Assembly: GCF_016714285.1 (NCBI RefSeq)
Contig: NZ_JADJNN010000012.1
Span: 1 to 64,000 of the forward strand
From: Nannocystis sp.
Lineage (GTDB): Bacteria; Myxococcota_A; Polyangia; Nannocystales; Nannocystaceae
Direction of reading: 5' to 3'
DNA: 64,000 bases
The position numbers were made by a program, and so were the translations under genes. Under the pieces are notes generated by a model. The model saw only the letters and a program-made list of their open reading frames with translations, was not told the origin of the DNA and did no database searches. Shown here piece by piece: positions 38,131 through 46,568 of the stretch (position 1 is the stretch's first letter; each line of letters begins with the position of its first letter).

Positions 38131-38323
38131 GCTCGGCCCCAAGGCCACGAACTGGCCGACAACCACACGGTGATCGCCGACGATCACCGCGGGTGACCCC
38201 GGCCCCATTGCCGCCATCACGTTCATGGGTCGCGTGGACCCCTCGCCCGTCCTTGCCGCTACAAAGTCGCCAGGTCGCCAGGACCCCTCCACCCGGGCGA
38301 CGTTTCGTGCGATAGCTGCAGGC

Positions 38324-40060
38324 GTGCGGGTCCCCCACGGTCCACCTTCCACGCTCGGCCCCGTCGCCGTTTGCTTGGCCCTCGTCGCCGCGTGCTACTC
38401 GGGCAGCCCGGCGGGCGACAGCGGCGACGAGCTCACCGCCGCGTCCGCGTCCAGCTCGGGCGACCCGCCGACCACCTCGGTCGGCGAATCCTCCGGAGGC
38501 TCCGCGGGCGACGACACCGGCGATCCCGTCAAGCCCTTCATGCCCGGGCCCCCGGTGCTCCCGCGCCTGACGCAGCGGCAGTACCTCAACAGCATCGAGG
38601 CGCTGCTCGGCCCCGGCCTGCCGGTCCCGCTGCTCGAGCCCGACACCAACCCCTACCTGTTCTTCAACATCGGCGCCGCCAGCACGACCCTCTCCGAGCC
38701 CGGCGTGCAGCAGTACGAGGAGGCCGCCGACCTGTTCACCGGCATCGTGTTCGCCGACGCGCCGCGGCGCGAGGCCCTGGTCGGCTGCCTGCCGGCCGCG
38801 CCGGGCGACGCCTGCGTGGCTGACTTCATCGCCCGCTTCGGTCGCCGCGCCTATCGTCGCCCGCTGTCCGTCGACGAGCAGGCGCGCTGGCTCGGCATGG
38901 CCAGCGAGCTGTCCGACGGCGACGCCTGGCAGGGCCTGCGCCACGCGGTCGCCGGCATGCTGCAGTCGCCGCACTTCCTCTACCGCGTCGAGCTCGGCGA
39001 GCCCGACCCGATCGATCCGACCCGCTTGCGCTACACCAGCCACGAGATGGCGAGTCGCCTGTCGTTCCTGCTGTGGAACAGCACCCCGGACGACGCGCTG
39101 CTCGACGCCGCCGACGCCGGCGACCTGCTCTCCGAGGTCGGTCTGCTCGCCGAGACCGATCGCCTGCTCGCCGACCCGCGCTCGCGCACCGCGATCCGCG
39201 ACTTCTTCGCCCAGTTCCTCGACCTCGGCCGCCTCGACGGCATCACCCGCGACCCGACCCGCTACCCGCAGTTCTCGCCGACGATGATCGAGTCGATGCG
39301 CACCGAGGTCCGCCTGCTCGTCGAGGACCTCGTCTATCGCCAGCAGGGCGACATCCGCAGCATGTTCAGCACCCGCAACACCTTCGTGAACAGCGAGCTG
39401 GCTGCGCTCTACGGCGTCACCGCGGAGGGTGCCACGCCGGTCACCTTCGTCCCGGTCGAGCTGCCCGCGGACGGCCCGCGCGCGGGCCTATTGACGCTCG
39501 GCGCCTTCCTGACGATGAACGCCCACGAGACCGAGAACGCGCCGACCTCGCGCGGCAAGTACGTGCGCACGCGCGTGCTGTGTCAGGACGTGCCGCCGCC
39601 GCCGCCCGACGTCGACCTCAAGCTCGACCCCGAGGAGGCCGAGGGCAAGACCCTGCGCGAGCGCCTGGAGCAGCACCGCGCCGACCCGAGCTGCGCCGGC
39701 TGCCACTCCTTCGTCGACCCGCCCGGCTTCCTGTTCGAGCACTTCAACCCGATCGGCGCCTGGCAGGACCTCGACAACGGCTACCCGATCGACAGCTCCG
39801 GCGACCTCGACGGCAAGCCCCTGGCCGACGCGCGCGGCCTCGCCGACCTGCTCGCCGACGACAAGCGCGTCGGCCGTTGCATCGTCACCCAGCTGTACCG
39901 CCACGCGATCGGCCGCCGCGACGTCGCCTCCGAGTGGCCCGCCCTCGACGAGGTCGCCGACGACTTCGGCGCGGCCGGCCACCGCTTCACCGAGCTGCTG
40001 CAGATCCTCGTGATCAGCGACCTGTTTCGCACCGTCGCCGAGGAGGAGATCGACCCATGA
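38324..40060 (+). CDS. DUF1592/DUF1588/DUF1585 lipoprotein with CxxCH
   Basis: 578 residues from GTG 38324 (in-frame ATG at 38225 is the alternative). Lipobox Cys24 (VAAC). The Planctomycete-type domain series is complete: DUF1587-like LTQRQYLNSIEALLG, DUF1595 FGRRAYRRPLSVDEQ, DUF1592 ASRLSFLLWNSTPDDALL, DUF1588 ENAPTSRGKYVRTRVL, a haem c motif C457-A-G-C460-H461 and DUF1585 near the end (ADARGLADLLADDKR). Proteins of this type always pair with DUF1552 proteins, as here (ATGA overlap). They are thought to form an exported redox or sugar-modifying complex; function is not established. GATAGC upstream of the GTG supports the chosen start. Confidence 0.85.
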   Translation: MRVPHGPPSTLGPVAVCLALVAACYSGSPAGDSGDELTAASASSSGDPPTTSVGESSGGSAGDDTGDPVKPFMPGPPVLPRLTQRQYLNSIEALLGPGLPVPLLEPDTNPYLFFNIGAASTTLSEPGVQQYEEAADLFTGIVFADAPRREALVGCLPAAPGDACVADFIARFGRRAYRRPLSVDEQARWLGMASELSDGDAWQGLRHAVAGMLQSPHFLYRVELGEPDPIDPTRLRYTSHEMASRLSFLLWNSTPDDALLDAADAGDLLSEVGLLAETDRLLADPRSRTAIRDFFAQFLDLGRLDGITRDPTRYPQFSPTMIESMRTEVRLLVEDLVYRQQGDIRSMFSTRNTFVNSELAALYGVTAEGATPVTFVPVELPADGPRAGLLTLGAFLTMNAHETENAPTSRGKYVRTRVLCQDVPPPPPDVDLKLDPEEAEGKTLRERLEQHRADPSCAGCHSFVDPPGFLFEHFNPIGAWQDLDNGYPIDSSGDLDGKPLADARGLADLLADDKRVGRCIVTQLYRHAIGRRDVASEWPALDEVADDFGAAGHRFTELLQILVISDLFRTVAEEEIDP

Positions 40061-41430
40061 CCCCGCGCAAGCCCCTCGCACGACGCACCTTCCTCCGCGG
40101 CGCCCTCGCTGGCGGCGCGCTCGTCTCGCTCGGCGTGCCGCTGCTCGACGCGATGCTGCCGACCCGCCCGGCCCGCGCCGACGCGCCCAAGGTCCTGCCG
40201 ATCTTCGGCATCTTCTACTGGGCCAACGGCATGCCCTGGCACGCCGGCCACGGCGAGACCCAGGGCCAGGGCGGCTACCCTGATCTCTGGACCCCCGCCG
40301 CCACCGGCCCCGCGTACGCCCCGAGCCCGCTGCTCACCCCGCTCGCCGCGCATCAGGTCAGCGTCGTCACCGGCCTCGAGCCCAAGACCGTGATCCCCGA
40401 CGTGCCGGGGGGCCAGGGCGACGGCCACATGCGCGGCTGGCACGTGGCCATGACCGGCGCCCCGATGCGCTCCGAGGGCTTCGACCAGCCCTCGCACACC
40501 ATGACCGTGCTGCAGCCGACCCTCGATCAGGTGGTCGCCACCAACGAGCAGTTCTACGGCAAGACCCCGCCGCGCTTCCGCTCGCTGCAGGTCGGCGTCA
40601 GCGAGGCCCGCTTCCACGACTTCGGCCACTGGAACGCCATCTCGTACACCGGCCCCGACGCGCCGATCGCCCCGGTCATGAGCACCGCGCAGCTCCACGG
40701 CCTGCTGTTCAACGTCCCCGGCGACCTCGTGAGCCTGGGTCGGCGCGCTCGCCTGCTCGACGCCGTGCTCGACGACGCCGAGAGCCTGCGCGTGCGCCTC
40801 GGCGCGACGGACCGCCAGCGCCTCGAGGCCCACCTCGACTCGCTCAGCGAGATCCAGCGGCGCCTGCAGCTGACCTCGGGCACCTGCGACATGGTCCCGC
40901 CGGTGCCCGAGGAGTCGGGCGACCTCCTGGTCAAGACCGAGATCATGGGCCAGATCCTCGCGGTCGCGCTGCAGTGCGACCTGACCCGCGTGTTCTCCTT
41001 CATGCTCACCTCGCCGGCGACCACCCATGTGTTCGCCAACCTCGGGGTCGCCAACGACATGCACAAGACCTGTCACGACGGCGCGTGGGAGCAGGTGCGG
41101 GCGATCACCGATTATCAGATGCAGGCCTTCGCCCGCCTCCTCGACAAGCTCGCGGTCAAGGACGCGATGGACATGAGCCTGCTGGACCGCGCGCTCGTGT
41201 TCGGCACCTCGGAGTACGGCGAGGGCTACCAGCACAGCGACCGCGAGATGGCCGTCATCTTCGCCGGTAAGGCGGGTGGCAAGCTGATCCCCAACGTGCA
41301 TGTGCGTGAGCCCGAGGGCAACTTCAGCAAGGCTCACGTGACCATGCTGCGGGCGATCGGCATCGACACCCCGAGCTTCGGCTTCAACGGCGGCGAGACC
41401 AGCGACCAGTTCTCGGAGCTGCTCGCGTAG
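40057..41430 (+). CDS. DUF1552 Tat-exported protein
   Basis: 457 residues from ATG overlapping the DUF1592 stop. The Tat signal is ARRTFLRGALAGGALVSLG with the twin Arg at 9-10 and a later AxA-type site (PARADA). The mature protein carries the DUF1552 pattern: IFGIFYWANGMPWHAG, ATGPAYAPSPLLTPLA, RGWHVAMTGAP, DQVVAT and a late ALVFGTSEYGEGYQHSDREMAV with conserved His residues, which is sulfatase-like in flavour. Tat export suggests folding with a cofactor in the cytoplasm. Forms an operon with the CxxCH protein. Confidence 0.85.
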   Translation: MTPRKPLARRTFLRGALAGGALVSLGVPLLDAMLPTRPARADAPKVLPIFGIFYWANGMPWHAGHGETQGQGGYPDLWTPAATGPAYAPSPLLTPLAAHQVSVVTGLEPKTVIPDVPGGQGDGHMRGWHVAMTGAPMRSEGFDQPSHTMTVLQPTLDQVVATNEQFYGKTPPRFRSLQVGVSEARFHDFGHWNAISYTGPDAPIAPVMSTAQLHGLLFNVPGDLVSLGRRARLLDAVLDDAESLRVRLGATDRQRLEAHLDSLSEIQRRLQLTSGTCDMVPPVPEESGDLLVKTEIMGQILAVALQCDLTRVFSFMLTSPATTHVFANLGVANDMHKTCHDGAWEQVRAITDYQMQAFARLLDKLAVKDAMDMSLLDRALVFGTSEYGEGYQHSDREMAVIFAGKAGGKLIPNVHVREPEGNFSKAHVTMLRAIGIDTPSFGFNGGETSDQFSELLA

Positions 41431-41439
41431 GCCCGAACG

Positions 41440-42357
41440 ATGACAGTCGCGCCCTCCCACGGCATCGCGGCGTTCGCCCTGATCGTGTGCGCCTGCTCCG
41501 GCGACGGCAACGGCGACGGCGACGATCCCAGCACGAGCGGATCGAGCAGCAGCTCGACCGGCGCAGTGACCACCAGCGACGGTTCCAGCAGCGGCGAGGC
41601 GAGCAGCGGCGACGCGAGCAGCAGCAGCGGTATCCCCGAGCTGCCGCCGCCGGAGTGCGGCCCGCTCAGCGTGTGCGGTCAGCTCTGCGTCGACCTCAGC
41701 GTCGACCCCGGCAATTGTGGCAAGTGCGGGGTGAGCTGCGTGATCCCCCACGCGAGCCCGGCGTGCAGCGGCAACGCCTGCGCGATCGCCAGCTGCGACC
41801 CCGGCTGGACCGACTGCGACGGCGACCCGCAGAACGGCTGCGAGCTGCTCGGCCCCGGCGAGAACTGCACGCCGGTGTGCAAGCAGGGCCAGCCCGAGGC
41901 CTGCAACCTGCTCGACGACAACTGCGACGGCCAGTGCGACGAGGGAGCCGTGCCCGGCTGCCGCCAACCGGTCCATCGCGCCAGCAGCCCGACCCTCGGC
42001 CACTTCTACACGCTCGACCAGGCCGAGGCCGCATCCGGCGACTTCAAGCCCGAGTTCCTCAACTACTTCTACATGCACGTCGCCGCGGCGCCGGGCCTGG
42101 TGCCGCTGTACCGCTGCCTCAAGGGCGACAACCGCCGCTTCTACACCACGAGCGACACCTGCGAGGGTGCAGGCCCGGTCGAGGGCACGCTCGGCTATCT
42201 CGGCACCGAGGCCTTCTGCGGGGCAGTGCCGCTGTACCGGCTCTACGGGAAGGCCGACCATTTCTACACGACCAGCGTCGAGGAGCGCGACAACGCGGTG
42301 GCGATGTACGGCTATCTGTTCGAGTCGCAGGTCGGCTTCGTGTGGCCAGGACCGTGA
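41440..42357 (+). CDS. Lipoprotein with Cys-rich module and DUF5648-like domain
   Basis: 305 residues. Signal MTVAPSHGIAAFALIVCAC, lipid site at Cys17 or Cys19. A Ser/Gly/Thr linker is followed by a Cys-rich stretch (CGPLSVCGQLCVDLSVDPGNC, then CGVSCVIPHASPACSG, DDNCDGQCDEG), typical of myxobacterial surface lipoproteins. The last 130 residues form a repeat of the DUF5648 type: LGHFYTLDQAEA, LYRCLKGDNRRFYTTS, LYRLYGKADHFYTTSVEERDNA, GYLFESQVGFVWP, a small beta-propeller-like module found in secreted glycan-binding proteins. Function is inferred only from the module. Confidence 0.78.
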   Translation: MTVAPSHGIAAFALIVCACSGDGNGDGDDPSTSGSSSSSTGAVTTSDGSSSGEASSGDASSSSGIPELPPPECGPLSVCGQLCVDLSVDPGNCGKCGVSCVIPHASPACSGNACAIASCDPGWTDCDGDPQNGCELLGPGENCTPVCKQGQPEACNLLDDNCDGQCDEGAVPGCRQPVHRASSPTLGHFYTLDQAEAASGDFKPEFLNYFYMHVAAAPGLVPLYRCLKGDNRRFYTTSDTCEGAGPVEGTLGYLGTEAFCGAVPLYRLYGKADHFYTTSVEERDNAVAMYGYLFESQVGFVWPGP

Positions 42358-42384
42358 GCAGGTCGCGCGGGCCGGATCGAGCGA

Positions 42385-42666
42385 TCAGCGCAGACACTCG
42401 TGGCTGATCTGCTCGCTCGAACCGGCCCGCGCGACGCACTCGCGGGCCCCGGCCGGCAAGCGCACGCCCTCGCAGCGCGTCATCTCGGCGGCGTAGCGCT
42501 GGGCGAAGGCCTCCTGCTTGCGCCGCGTGAGCGCGGGGTCGCGATAACCCTGCTCGGCGAGCTCGAGCGCGACGATGCGATCGAGGATCTCCCGGCAATC
42601 GGCGGCCGTGGCCGGCTCGCCGCGGCACGCGGCGAACAGGAGCAGTGGGGCGAGGAGGCGGCGCAT
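42385..42666 (-). CDS. Small lipoprotein with four cysteines
   Basis: 93 residues from ATG 42666, lipobox Cys14 (FAAC). The mature part has a pattern ADCREILDRIVALELAEQGY ... RCEGVR ... RECVARAGSSEQISHECLR, an alpha-helical Cys motif resembling helical-hairpin lipoproteins. The gene begins only 5 bp after the HNH nuclease stop and could be transcribed with it, but it is more likely a chance neighbour as lipoproteins are abundant here. No known family. Confidence 0.6.
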   Translation of the reverse strand: MRRLLAPLLLFAACRGEPATAADCREILDRIVALELAEQGYRDPALTRRKQEAFAQRYAAEMTRCEGVRLPAGARECVARAGSSEQISHECLR

Positions 42667-42671
42667 GGCGG

Positions 42672-43313
42672 TCAATCGAAGAGGTGATCGAGGCCCGCGC
42701 CGAGCCGGCCGCGGACCAGCGCAGTGAACGGGGCGCGGCGCGAGAAGTCGAGGCGCAGCGGCTCCTCCCACGCGGCACGGACCGGCCCGCGCGTCGCGCT
42801 GCCATGGGCGCGAAACTCGAGCACTCGTTCGAGGATCTCGTCGATCCGCTGGTTGATCGCCGCGCGGAGCTCGGCCGCCTTCACCGACTTACCGTTGTGC
42901 AGATAATGGAGCTCCCGGGCGGTGGCCACGGCGAGCGCGTCTGTGGCGTCGATGGCCGCGAACCGTGGGGCTTCGGAGTTGTCGCGAGCGTCGGCCTGGG
43001 TGGTCTGAGCGAGCCGCGCCTCGACATCGTCGCAGGTCGGATCGAGGAGGCCTTCTGGCGGAAACGCCGGCCGCCGCTCGTTGCAGTCGCGGCAGCTCGG
43101 GAACAGATTGGTCCATGCGTATGTGAGATCGGGGAATCGGGCCTTGGGCCGGCGATGGTCCACCGAATGTTCACGCACCGAGAGCCGAATCTCGCAGAGG
43201 TAGCACTTGCCCAGGAAGTCGCGCAGGAGCGTGTCAACGACGTCTGGCGCGTTGTACTTCGTGCCCGCCGCGAGGCTCTGCGGCGCCTCGGTCGAGCGAC
43301 GCGCGTTGATCAT
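42672..43313 (-). CDS. ptuB: HNH endonuclease, Septu PtuB-like
   Basis: 213 residues, ATG overlapping the ATPase gene stop (ATGA). The HNH module is clear: C37-x2-C40 (CYLCEIRL), catalytic-type D52-H53 in SVDHRRPK, then NLFPSCRDCNERR with C74, C77 and N78. This is the zinc-finger HNH layout of the TIGR02646/PtuB group. It is 213 residues, the usual size. Together with the coupled AAA ATPase it forms a Septu-type defence pair in which PtuA controls PtuB nuclease activity. No reverse transcriptase or retron RNA is seen nearby. Codon choice here looks less GC-biased than in flanking genes. Confidence 0.72.
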   Translation of the reverse strand: MINARRSTEAPQSLAAGTKYNAPDVVDTLLRDFLGKCYLCEIRLSVREHSVDHRRPKARFPDLTYAWTNLFPSCRDCNERRPAFPPEGLLDPTCDDVEARLAQTTQADARDNSEAPRFAAIDATDALAVATARELHYLHNGKSVKAAELRAAINQRIDEILERVLEFRAHGSATRGPVRAAWEEPLRLDFSRRAPFTALVRGRLGAGLDHLFD

Positions 43314-44416
43314 GACGCACCTGCGAGGGCCCGCACCGGGCTGGGGTTTTGGATCTTCCACACCTCGAGCGCCAGGGTCCTGGAGCGCTCGCTGAGCGTG
43401 TCGCTCAGGGTTGTCATTTCCTGCTCCTCCGCGGCGCTCCGCGCCCGCCCGGCCAGCTCGCGCAGGCGCTGGAGCTTCGCGGTCGAGTCGAGGTCCATGT
43501 CGGCGGTGATACCGAAGTGGTGCGTCATCAGGGTGCCGTAGCGGACCCCCTGGAGGTCGGCACTGTCGGTGGCCTCGCGCTTGCCGAGATCGTACACGAC
43601 GGCGTCGGGGATGCTGGCGATCACCGCGGGCGAGTGGGTCGCGACGATGAATTGAAAGGTGGGAAAGATATCGGTGAGGAAGGGCAGGATGAGCTCCTGC
43701 AGGCGAATGTGCAGGTGGGTCTCGATCTCGTCGATGAGGACAATGCCAGCGAGCTGCTCCCGCTTGAACTCCTCGCGGTGGGCCTGCGACTGAAGGAGCA
43801 GCTCGAAGAAGATGCTGAGCGCCGCCGAATGGCCCTGGGCGAGCTGCGCGAAGGAGACCTCGCGACCGTCGCTGTAGCGCAGGCTCACCGTGAAGTTCTT
43901 GCGATCGAAGTGCAGGGCCAGCGCCGGATCCTCGAACAAATGCGCCAGGTGTCCCTGCAGCTCCGCGAACCAAGCCTCGATCGCCGCGACCGCGGCCTGA
44001 TCGCCGTCGTCGCGCGCCAACGACTGTTCGACCTTGCGATTGACGAGATACTGCACCGTCTGCTGAGTGGCAGTGATCCGGCCGCGGAGAATGTTCATCC
44101 AGTCGATCTTGGAGGGACCCGAAACCTCCTCGATCCGCAGCAGTCGCTGGGCCTGAAAGAACGCCACGATCTGCCCGCGGCCACCGTCATGCGGCTGCTC
44201 GTCGAGGCCGACATGACACGGCGCACTCGGCTGCGCCGGCATGGTGAGCTTGGGGAGGGCAGCATGAATCAGCTCGAGCGCGCTGCTCTTGCCCGAGCCG
44301 TTCGGGCCCGTCAGGATCAGGTGGCGAAACTTCGTCCCGTCGCGTGGCGATAGATCGACATCCAGCCGCTCGATGCCGCGGAATTTGGCGATCGTGATCC
44401 TGCGAATGTAGCTCAT
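43310..44416 (-). CDS. ptuA: AAA/ABC-type ATPase, Septu PtuA-like
   Basis: 368 residues. The ATPase core of the AAA_21/OLD-like class is complete: Walker A GPNGSGKSS (37-45), an ABC-like signature QLAQGHSAAL (191-200), Walker B IVLIDE with D229-E230, and the switch His in THSP (H261). Between them lies a helical insertion (80-190) with no coiled coil of SMC length. The C-terminus (280-368) is helix-rich. PtuA of Septu is the ATP sensor that releases nuclease PtuB when nucleotide pools fall during phage infection. A TATCCT box 9 nt upstream marks it as the first gene. Alternative: another ATPase-HNH defence class. Confidence 0.75.
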   Translation of the reverse strand: MSYIRRITIAKFRGIERLDVDLSPRDGTKFRHLILTGPNGSGKSSALELIHAALPKLTMPAQPSAPCHVGLDEQPHDGGRGQIVAFFQAQRLLRIEEVSGPSKIDWMNILRGRITATQQTVQYLVNRKVEQSLARDDGDQAAVAAIEAWFAELQGHLAHLFEDPALALHFDRKNFTVSLRYSDGREVSFAQLAQGHSAALSIFFELLLQSQAHREEFKREQLAGIVLIDEIETHLHIRLQELILPFLTDIFPTFQFIVATHSPAVIASIPDAVVYDLGKREATDSADLQGVRYGTLMTHHFGITADMDLDSTAKLQRLRELAGRARSAAEEQEMTTLSDTLSERSRTLALEVWKIQNPSPVRALAGAS

Positions 44417-44425
44417 CGCGTGGCC

Positions 44426-44431
44426 AGGATA
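44426..44431 (-). promoter_or_regulatory. TATCCT -10 box of the ptuA-like gene
   Basis: On the minus strand TATCCT then nine bases (GGCCACGCG) before ATG 44416. Confidence 0.4.
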
Positions 44432-44461
44432 GCGCTTCTCGGTGACGGGGTGAACGGCGCC

Positions 44462-45340
44462 TCAGCGGTAGAAGTGCAGCCGGATCGGCGGTGAGACGGC
44501 GCGGATCGGGCGGCCGTCGGGGTCCTTCGCCGGGGTGAAGCGCGTGCGGCGAGCGCAGCGGATCGCGGCGGCGGCGAAGCCGTCGCCCGGGTCCTGCACG
44601 ACCGTGCTGGACTCGACGCTGCCGTCGGCGCGCACGGTGACGCGGATCGTCGCGGTCTGCTCGTCGATCGGGAGCTCGCTCGCCTCGTCGGGCCAGGGAC
44701 AGTTCCACTCGTCGGTCGGCAGCGACACCGGGGCGGCTCGGCTCGGCTTGTTCGGCGTCGGTGGCGGTGTCGGTGACTCGGCGGGCGGCGGGGCGCCGAC
44801 CTGCTTCGTGGGCGTCGTGCCGGTGCCGCCGGGGCTGGTGGCTCCGCCGGCGTAGGCGCTGCCCTGGCCCTCGACGAAGACCTCGCCGGTGAGGTCGAGC
44901 GGGGCGCCAGGGGCCGACACGATCTTGCCGGCGCGGGCCGGGGCGGCGCCGACTTTGAGCCGCACGCGCGGCGCGGGCTCGCTGGGCGGCGGCGTCGCGG
45001 AGGGCGTGGTGTCGGGCGCCAGGGCCGGTGGAGCGGCGACGGGTGATGGCTCCGGGGGCTTCGGCGGGGCGAGCTCGACGATCTCGACGCGCGTGAGCTC
45101 GTCGTGGATCCGCGAGGCCAGGTCGGCGCTCCAGGCCTCGAGGCTCGGCTGCATGCCGACGATCCACACGCCGAGGGCCAGGTGCGCGAGCCCGGCGATC
45201 AGCGCGGCCGGCAGGCGTCGACGCGGCGCGGCGCGGCCGGGGCCGAACACCAGGTCGACGATGCGCGGGCTGTCCGCGGGGACAGGTGCACCTGGCGCGG
45301 AGGACAGGTCCGCGGGGACAGGTGCCTCGCGCTCGCTCAC
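44462..45340 (-). CDS. tonB: TonB-type energy transducer
   Basis: 292 residues from GTG 45340 overlapping the exbD stop. An N-terminal cytoplasmic stretch is followed by one membrane helix (about 43-63), a long Pro-rich periplasmic spacer (PPKPPEPSPVAAPP and more) and a C-terminal TonB domain (about 215-292) that includes ATIRVTVRADGSVESSTVV and RRTRFTPAKDPDGRPI, the WRFxPA-like pattern. The N-terminal region contains a GGACAGGT cluster in frame (residues about 8-24, VPADLSSAPGAPVPADSP). Last gene of the TonB operon. Confidence 0.88.
   Translation of the reverse strand: MSEREAPVPADLSSAPGAPVPADSPRIVDLVFGPGRAAPRRRLPAALIAGLAHLALGVWIVGMQPSLEAWSADLASRIHDELTRVEIVELAPPKPPEPSPVAAPPALAPDTTPSATPPPSEPAPRVRLKVGAAPARAGKIVSAPGAPLDLTGEVFVEGQGSAYAGGATSPGGTGTTPTKQVGAPPPAESPTPPPTPNKPSRAAPVSLPTDEWNCPWPDEASELPIDEQTATIRVTVRADGSVESSTVVQDPGDGFAAAAIRCARRTRFTPAKDPDGRPIRAVSPPIRLHFYR
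45270..45322. repeat. GGACAGGT cluster in tonB
   Basis: CTGTCCGCGGGGACAGGTGC, ACCTGG, AGGACAGGTCC and GCGGGGACAGGTGC lie head to tail within 53 bp, in frame at the TonB N-terminus. CCGCGGGGACAGGTGC occurs twice. Confidence 0.75.
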
Positions 45341-45795
45341 GGGGAGCCTCCGGCAGGCGGCGACGAGATCGCCGGGCCCAGGCGCGGGGTCGTCGGCTCC
45401 TCGGCGCCGAAGGCGACGCGGGTGAGGCCGGCCTGCTTGAGCGCGTCGAGGGTCTGGAGGACGCGGCGGTGGGGCACGCCGCCGTCGGCGTGGATGACGG
45501 CGCGCAGCTCGGGGTCGCGGGCGCGGGCCTCGGCGGCGAGGCGGGTGAGCTCGGCGGGGGTGGGCGCGGGCTCGCCGTCGACGAGGGTGACGCCGCGCTC
45601 GGGCACCACCACGGAGAACACGACCTGGACCTGCTCGACCTGGCTGGCCTCGGGGAGGTCCATCGGCACCGCGGGGGTGACGATGATCTTGGCGGTGACG
45701 ATGAAGATGATCAGCAGCACCAGCATGATGTCGACCATCGGCGTGACGTTGATGCCGACGATCAGGCCGTCGCCCTGGGGCTGCTGGCTAGCCAC
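45337..45795 (-). CDS. exbD: ExbD/TolR-type biopolymer transport protein
   Basis: 152 residues from GTG 45795. The single membrane helix (about 21-40) with D22 at its start (PMVDIMLVLLIIFIVTAKI) is the ExbD/TolR proton-channel aspartate. The periplasmic domain follows (SVVVPERGVTLVDGEPAP..., RVLQTLDALKQAGLTRVAFG). The gene overlaps exbB by 8 bp and tonB by 4 bp, so the three are translationally linked. Confidence 0.9.
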   Translation of the reverse strand: MASQQPQGDGLIVGINVTPMVDIMLVLLIIFIVTAKIIVTPAVPMDLPEASQVEQVQVVFSVVVPERGVTLVDGEPAPTPAELTRLAAEARARDPELRAVIHADGGVPHRRVLQTLDALKQAGLTRVAFGAEEPTTPRLGPAISSPPAGGSP

Positions 45796-46483
45796 GCGGC
45801 CCTCCCGGGGCGTTCTTCGTGGCTGTCTCCGAGGACAGGTAGGCGAGGACCAGGCTGGACAGCACCTCGGAGCTGGCGCACAGGCCGGCGATGCGGCGCT
45901 GGAAGTAGTTGTAGGCGGCGACCGCGGGGAGGGCGACCAGCAGGCCGACGGCGGTGGCGACCAGGGCCTCGGCGATGCTCGACATGACCGCCTGCGAGGC
46001 GACCTGCGAGGCCGCGCCGGTGCCAGCGCCGTGGCCCGGGCTGGCGTGGCCGAGCTCCTCGAACGCGGCGACCACGCCGATCACGGTGCCGAGCAGGCCG
46101 ACGAAGGGGGCGTTGTTGCCGACGGTGCCGAGGAAGGCGAGGCCGCGCTCGAGGCGGCCGCGCTCGAGCGCGAGGGCGCTGTGCATCGCGTGCTCGACCG
46201 CCGCGGGGCCGCGCGGGGCGAGGCGCAGGCCGGCGGCGGCGACGTCGGCGGCGAGGCTGTCGGCGGCGCGCAGCTCGGTGATCGCGGTGGCGTGGTCGCC
46301 GCGGGCGAGGTGGGCGTCGAGGCGGATCGCCAGGGCCTGGAGGTCGCCGCCGCGGCGGCGCAGGACCAGCGCGCGCTCGATCGTCAGGCCGACGCTGACC
46401 AGCGAGAGCAGGCCGAGCAGGCCGAGGACCCAGCCGGCGCCGAGGCGGAGGAGCAGCTGTTGCAGGGCGTCGACGACGTGCAT
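45788..46483 (-). CDS. exbB: ExbB/TolQ-type proton channel
   Basis: 231 residues. Three membrane helices (about 12-34, 115-140, 165-190) with the ExbB/MotA signature between (GNNAPFVGLLGTVIGVVAAFEEL, SSIAEALVATAVGLLVALPAVAAYNYF). A GGACAG hairpin (45823-45838) lies in frame near its C-terminus (LAYLSSETA). The start codon and 5' end are duplicated upstream in a 38-bp repeat. Forms the ExbB-ExbD-TonB complex that drives the receptor below. Confidence 0.9.
   Translation of the reverse strand: MHVVDALQQLLLRLGAGWVLGLLGLLSLVSVGLTIERALVLRRRGGDLQALAIRLDAHLARGDHATAITELRAADSLAADVAAAGLRLAPRGPAAVEHAMHSALALERGRLERGLAFLGTVGNNAPFVGLLGTVIGVVAAFEELGHASPGHGAGTGAASQVASQAVMSSIAEALVATAVGLLVALPAVAAYNYFQRRIAGLCASSEVLSSLVLAYLSSETATKNAPGGPRG
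45823..45838. repeat. GGACAG-family hairpin in exbB
   Basis: CTGTCTCCGAGGACAG, one mismatch in the stem, in frame before the exbB C-terminus. Confidence 0.55.
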
Positions 46484-46568
46484 GGCGCTACAGGGTCAGC
46501 CTTTCTTACGGGTCTCGCTGCGCTCGACGGTGTTGCAGGGCGTCGACGACGTGCATGGCGCTACAGGG
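46458..46568. repeat. 38-bp direct repeat around the exbB start
   Basis: Identical copies at 46458-46495 and 46531-46568, offset 73 bp. Each holds CTGTAGCGCCATG and the first codons of exbB on the minus strand. The upstream copy forms a 16-codon ORF starting MHVVDALQ and ending at a TAA at 46506, immediately after the stop of the EF-hand lipoprotein. Confidence 0.85.

Noticed and set aside
42672..44416. The ATPase/HNH pair as a retron or a toxin-antitoxin system
   Set aside because: No reverse transcriptase or msr/msd-like hairpin is seen in the flanks, and both proteins are too large and of the wrong families for a toxin-antitoxin pair.
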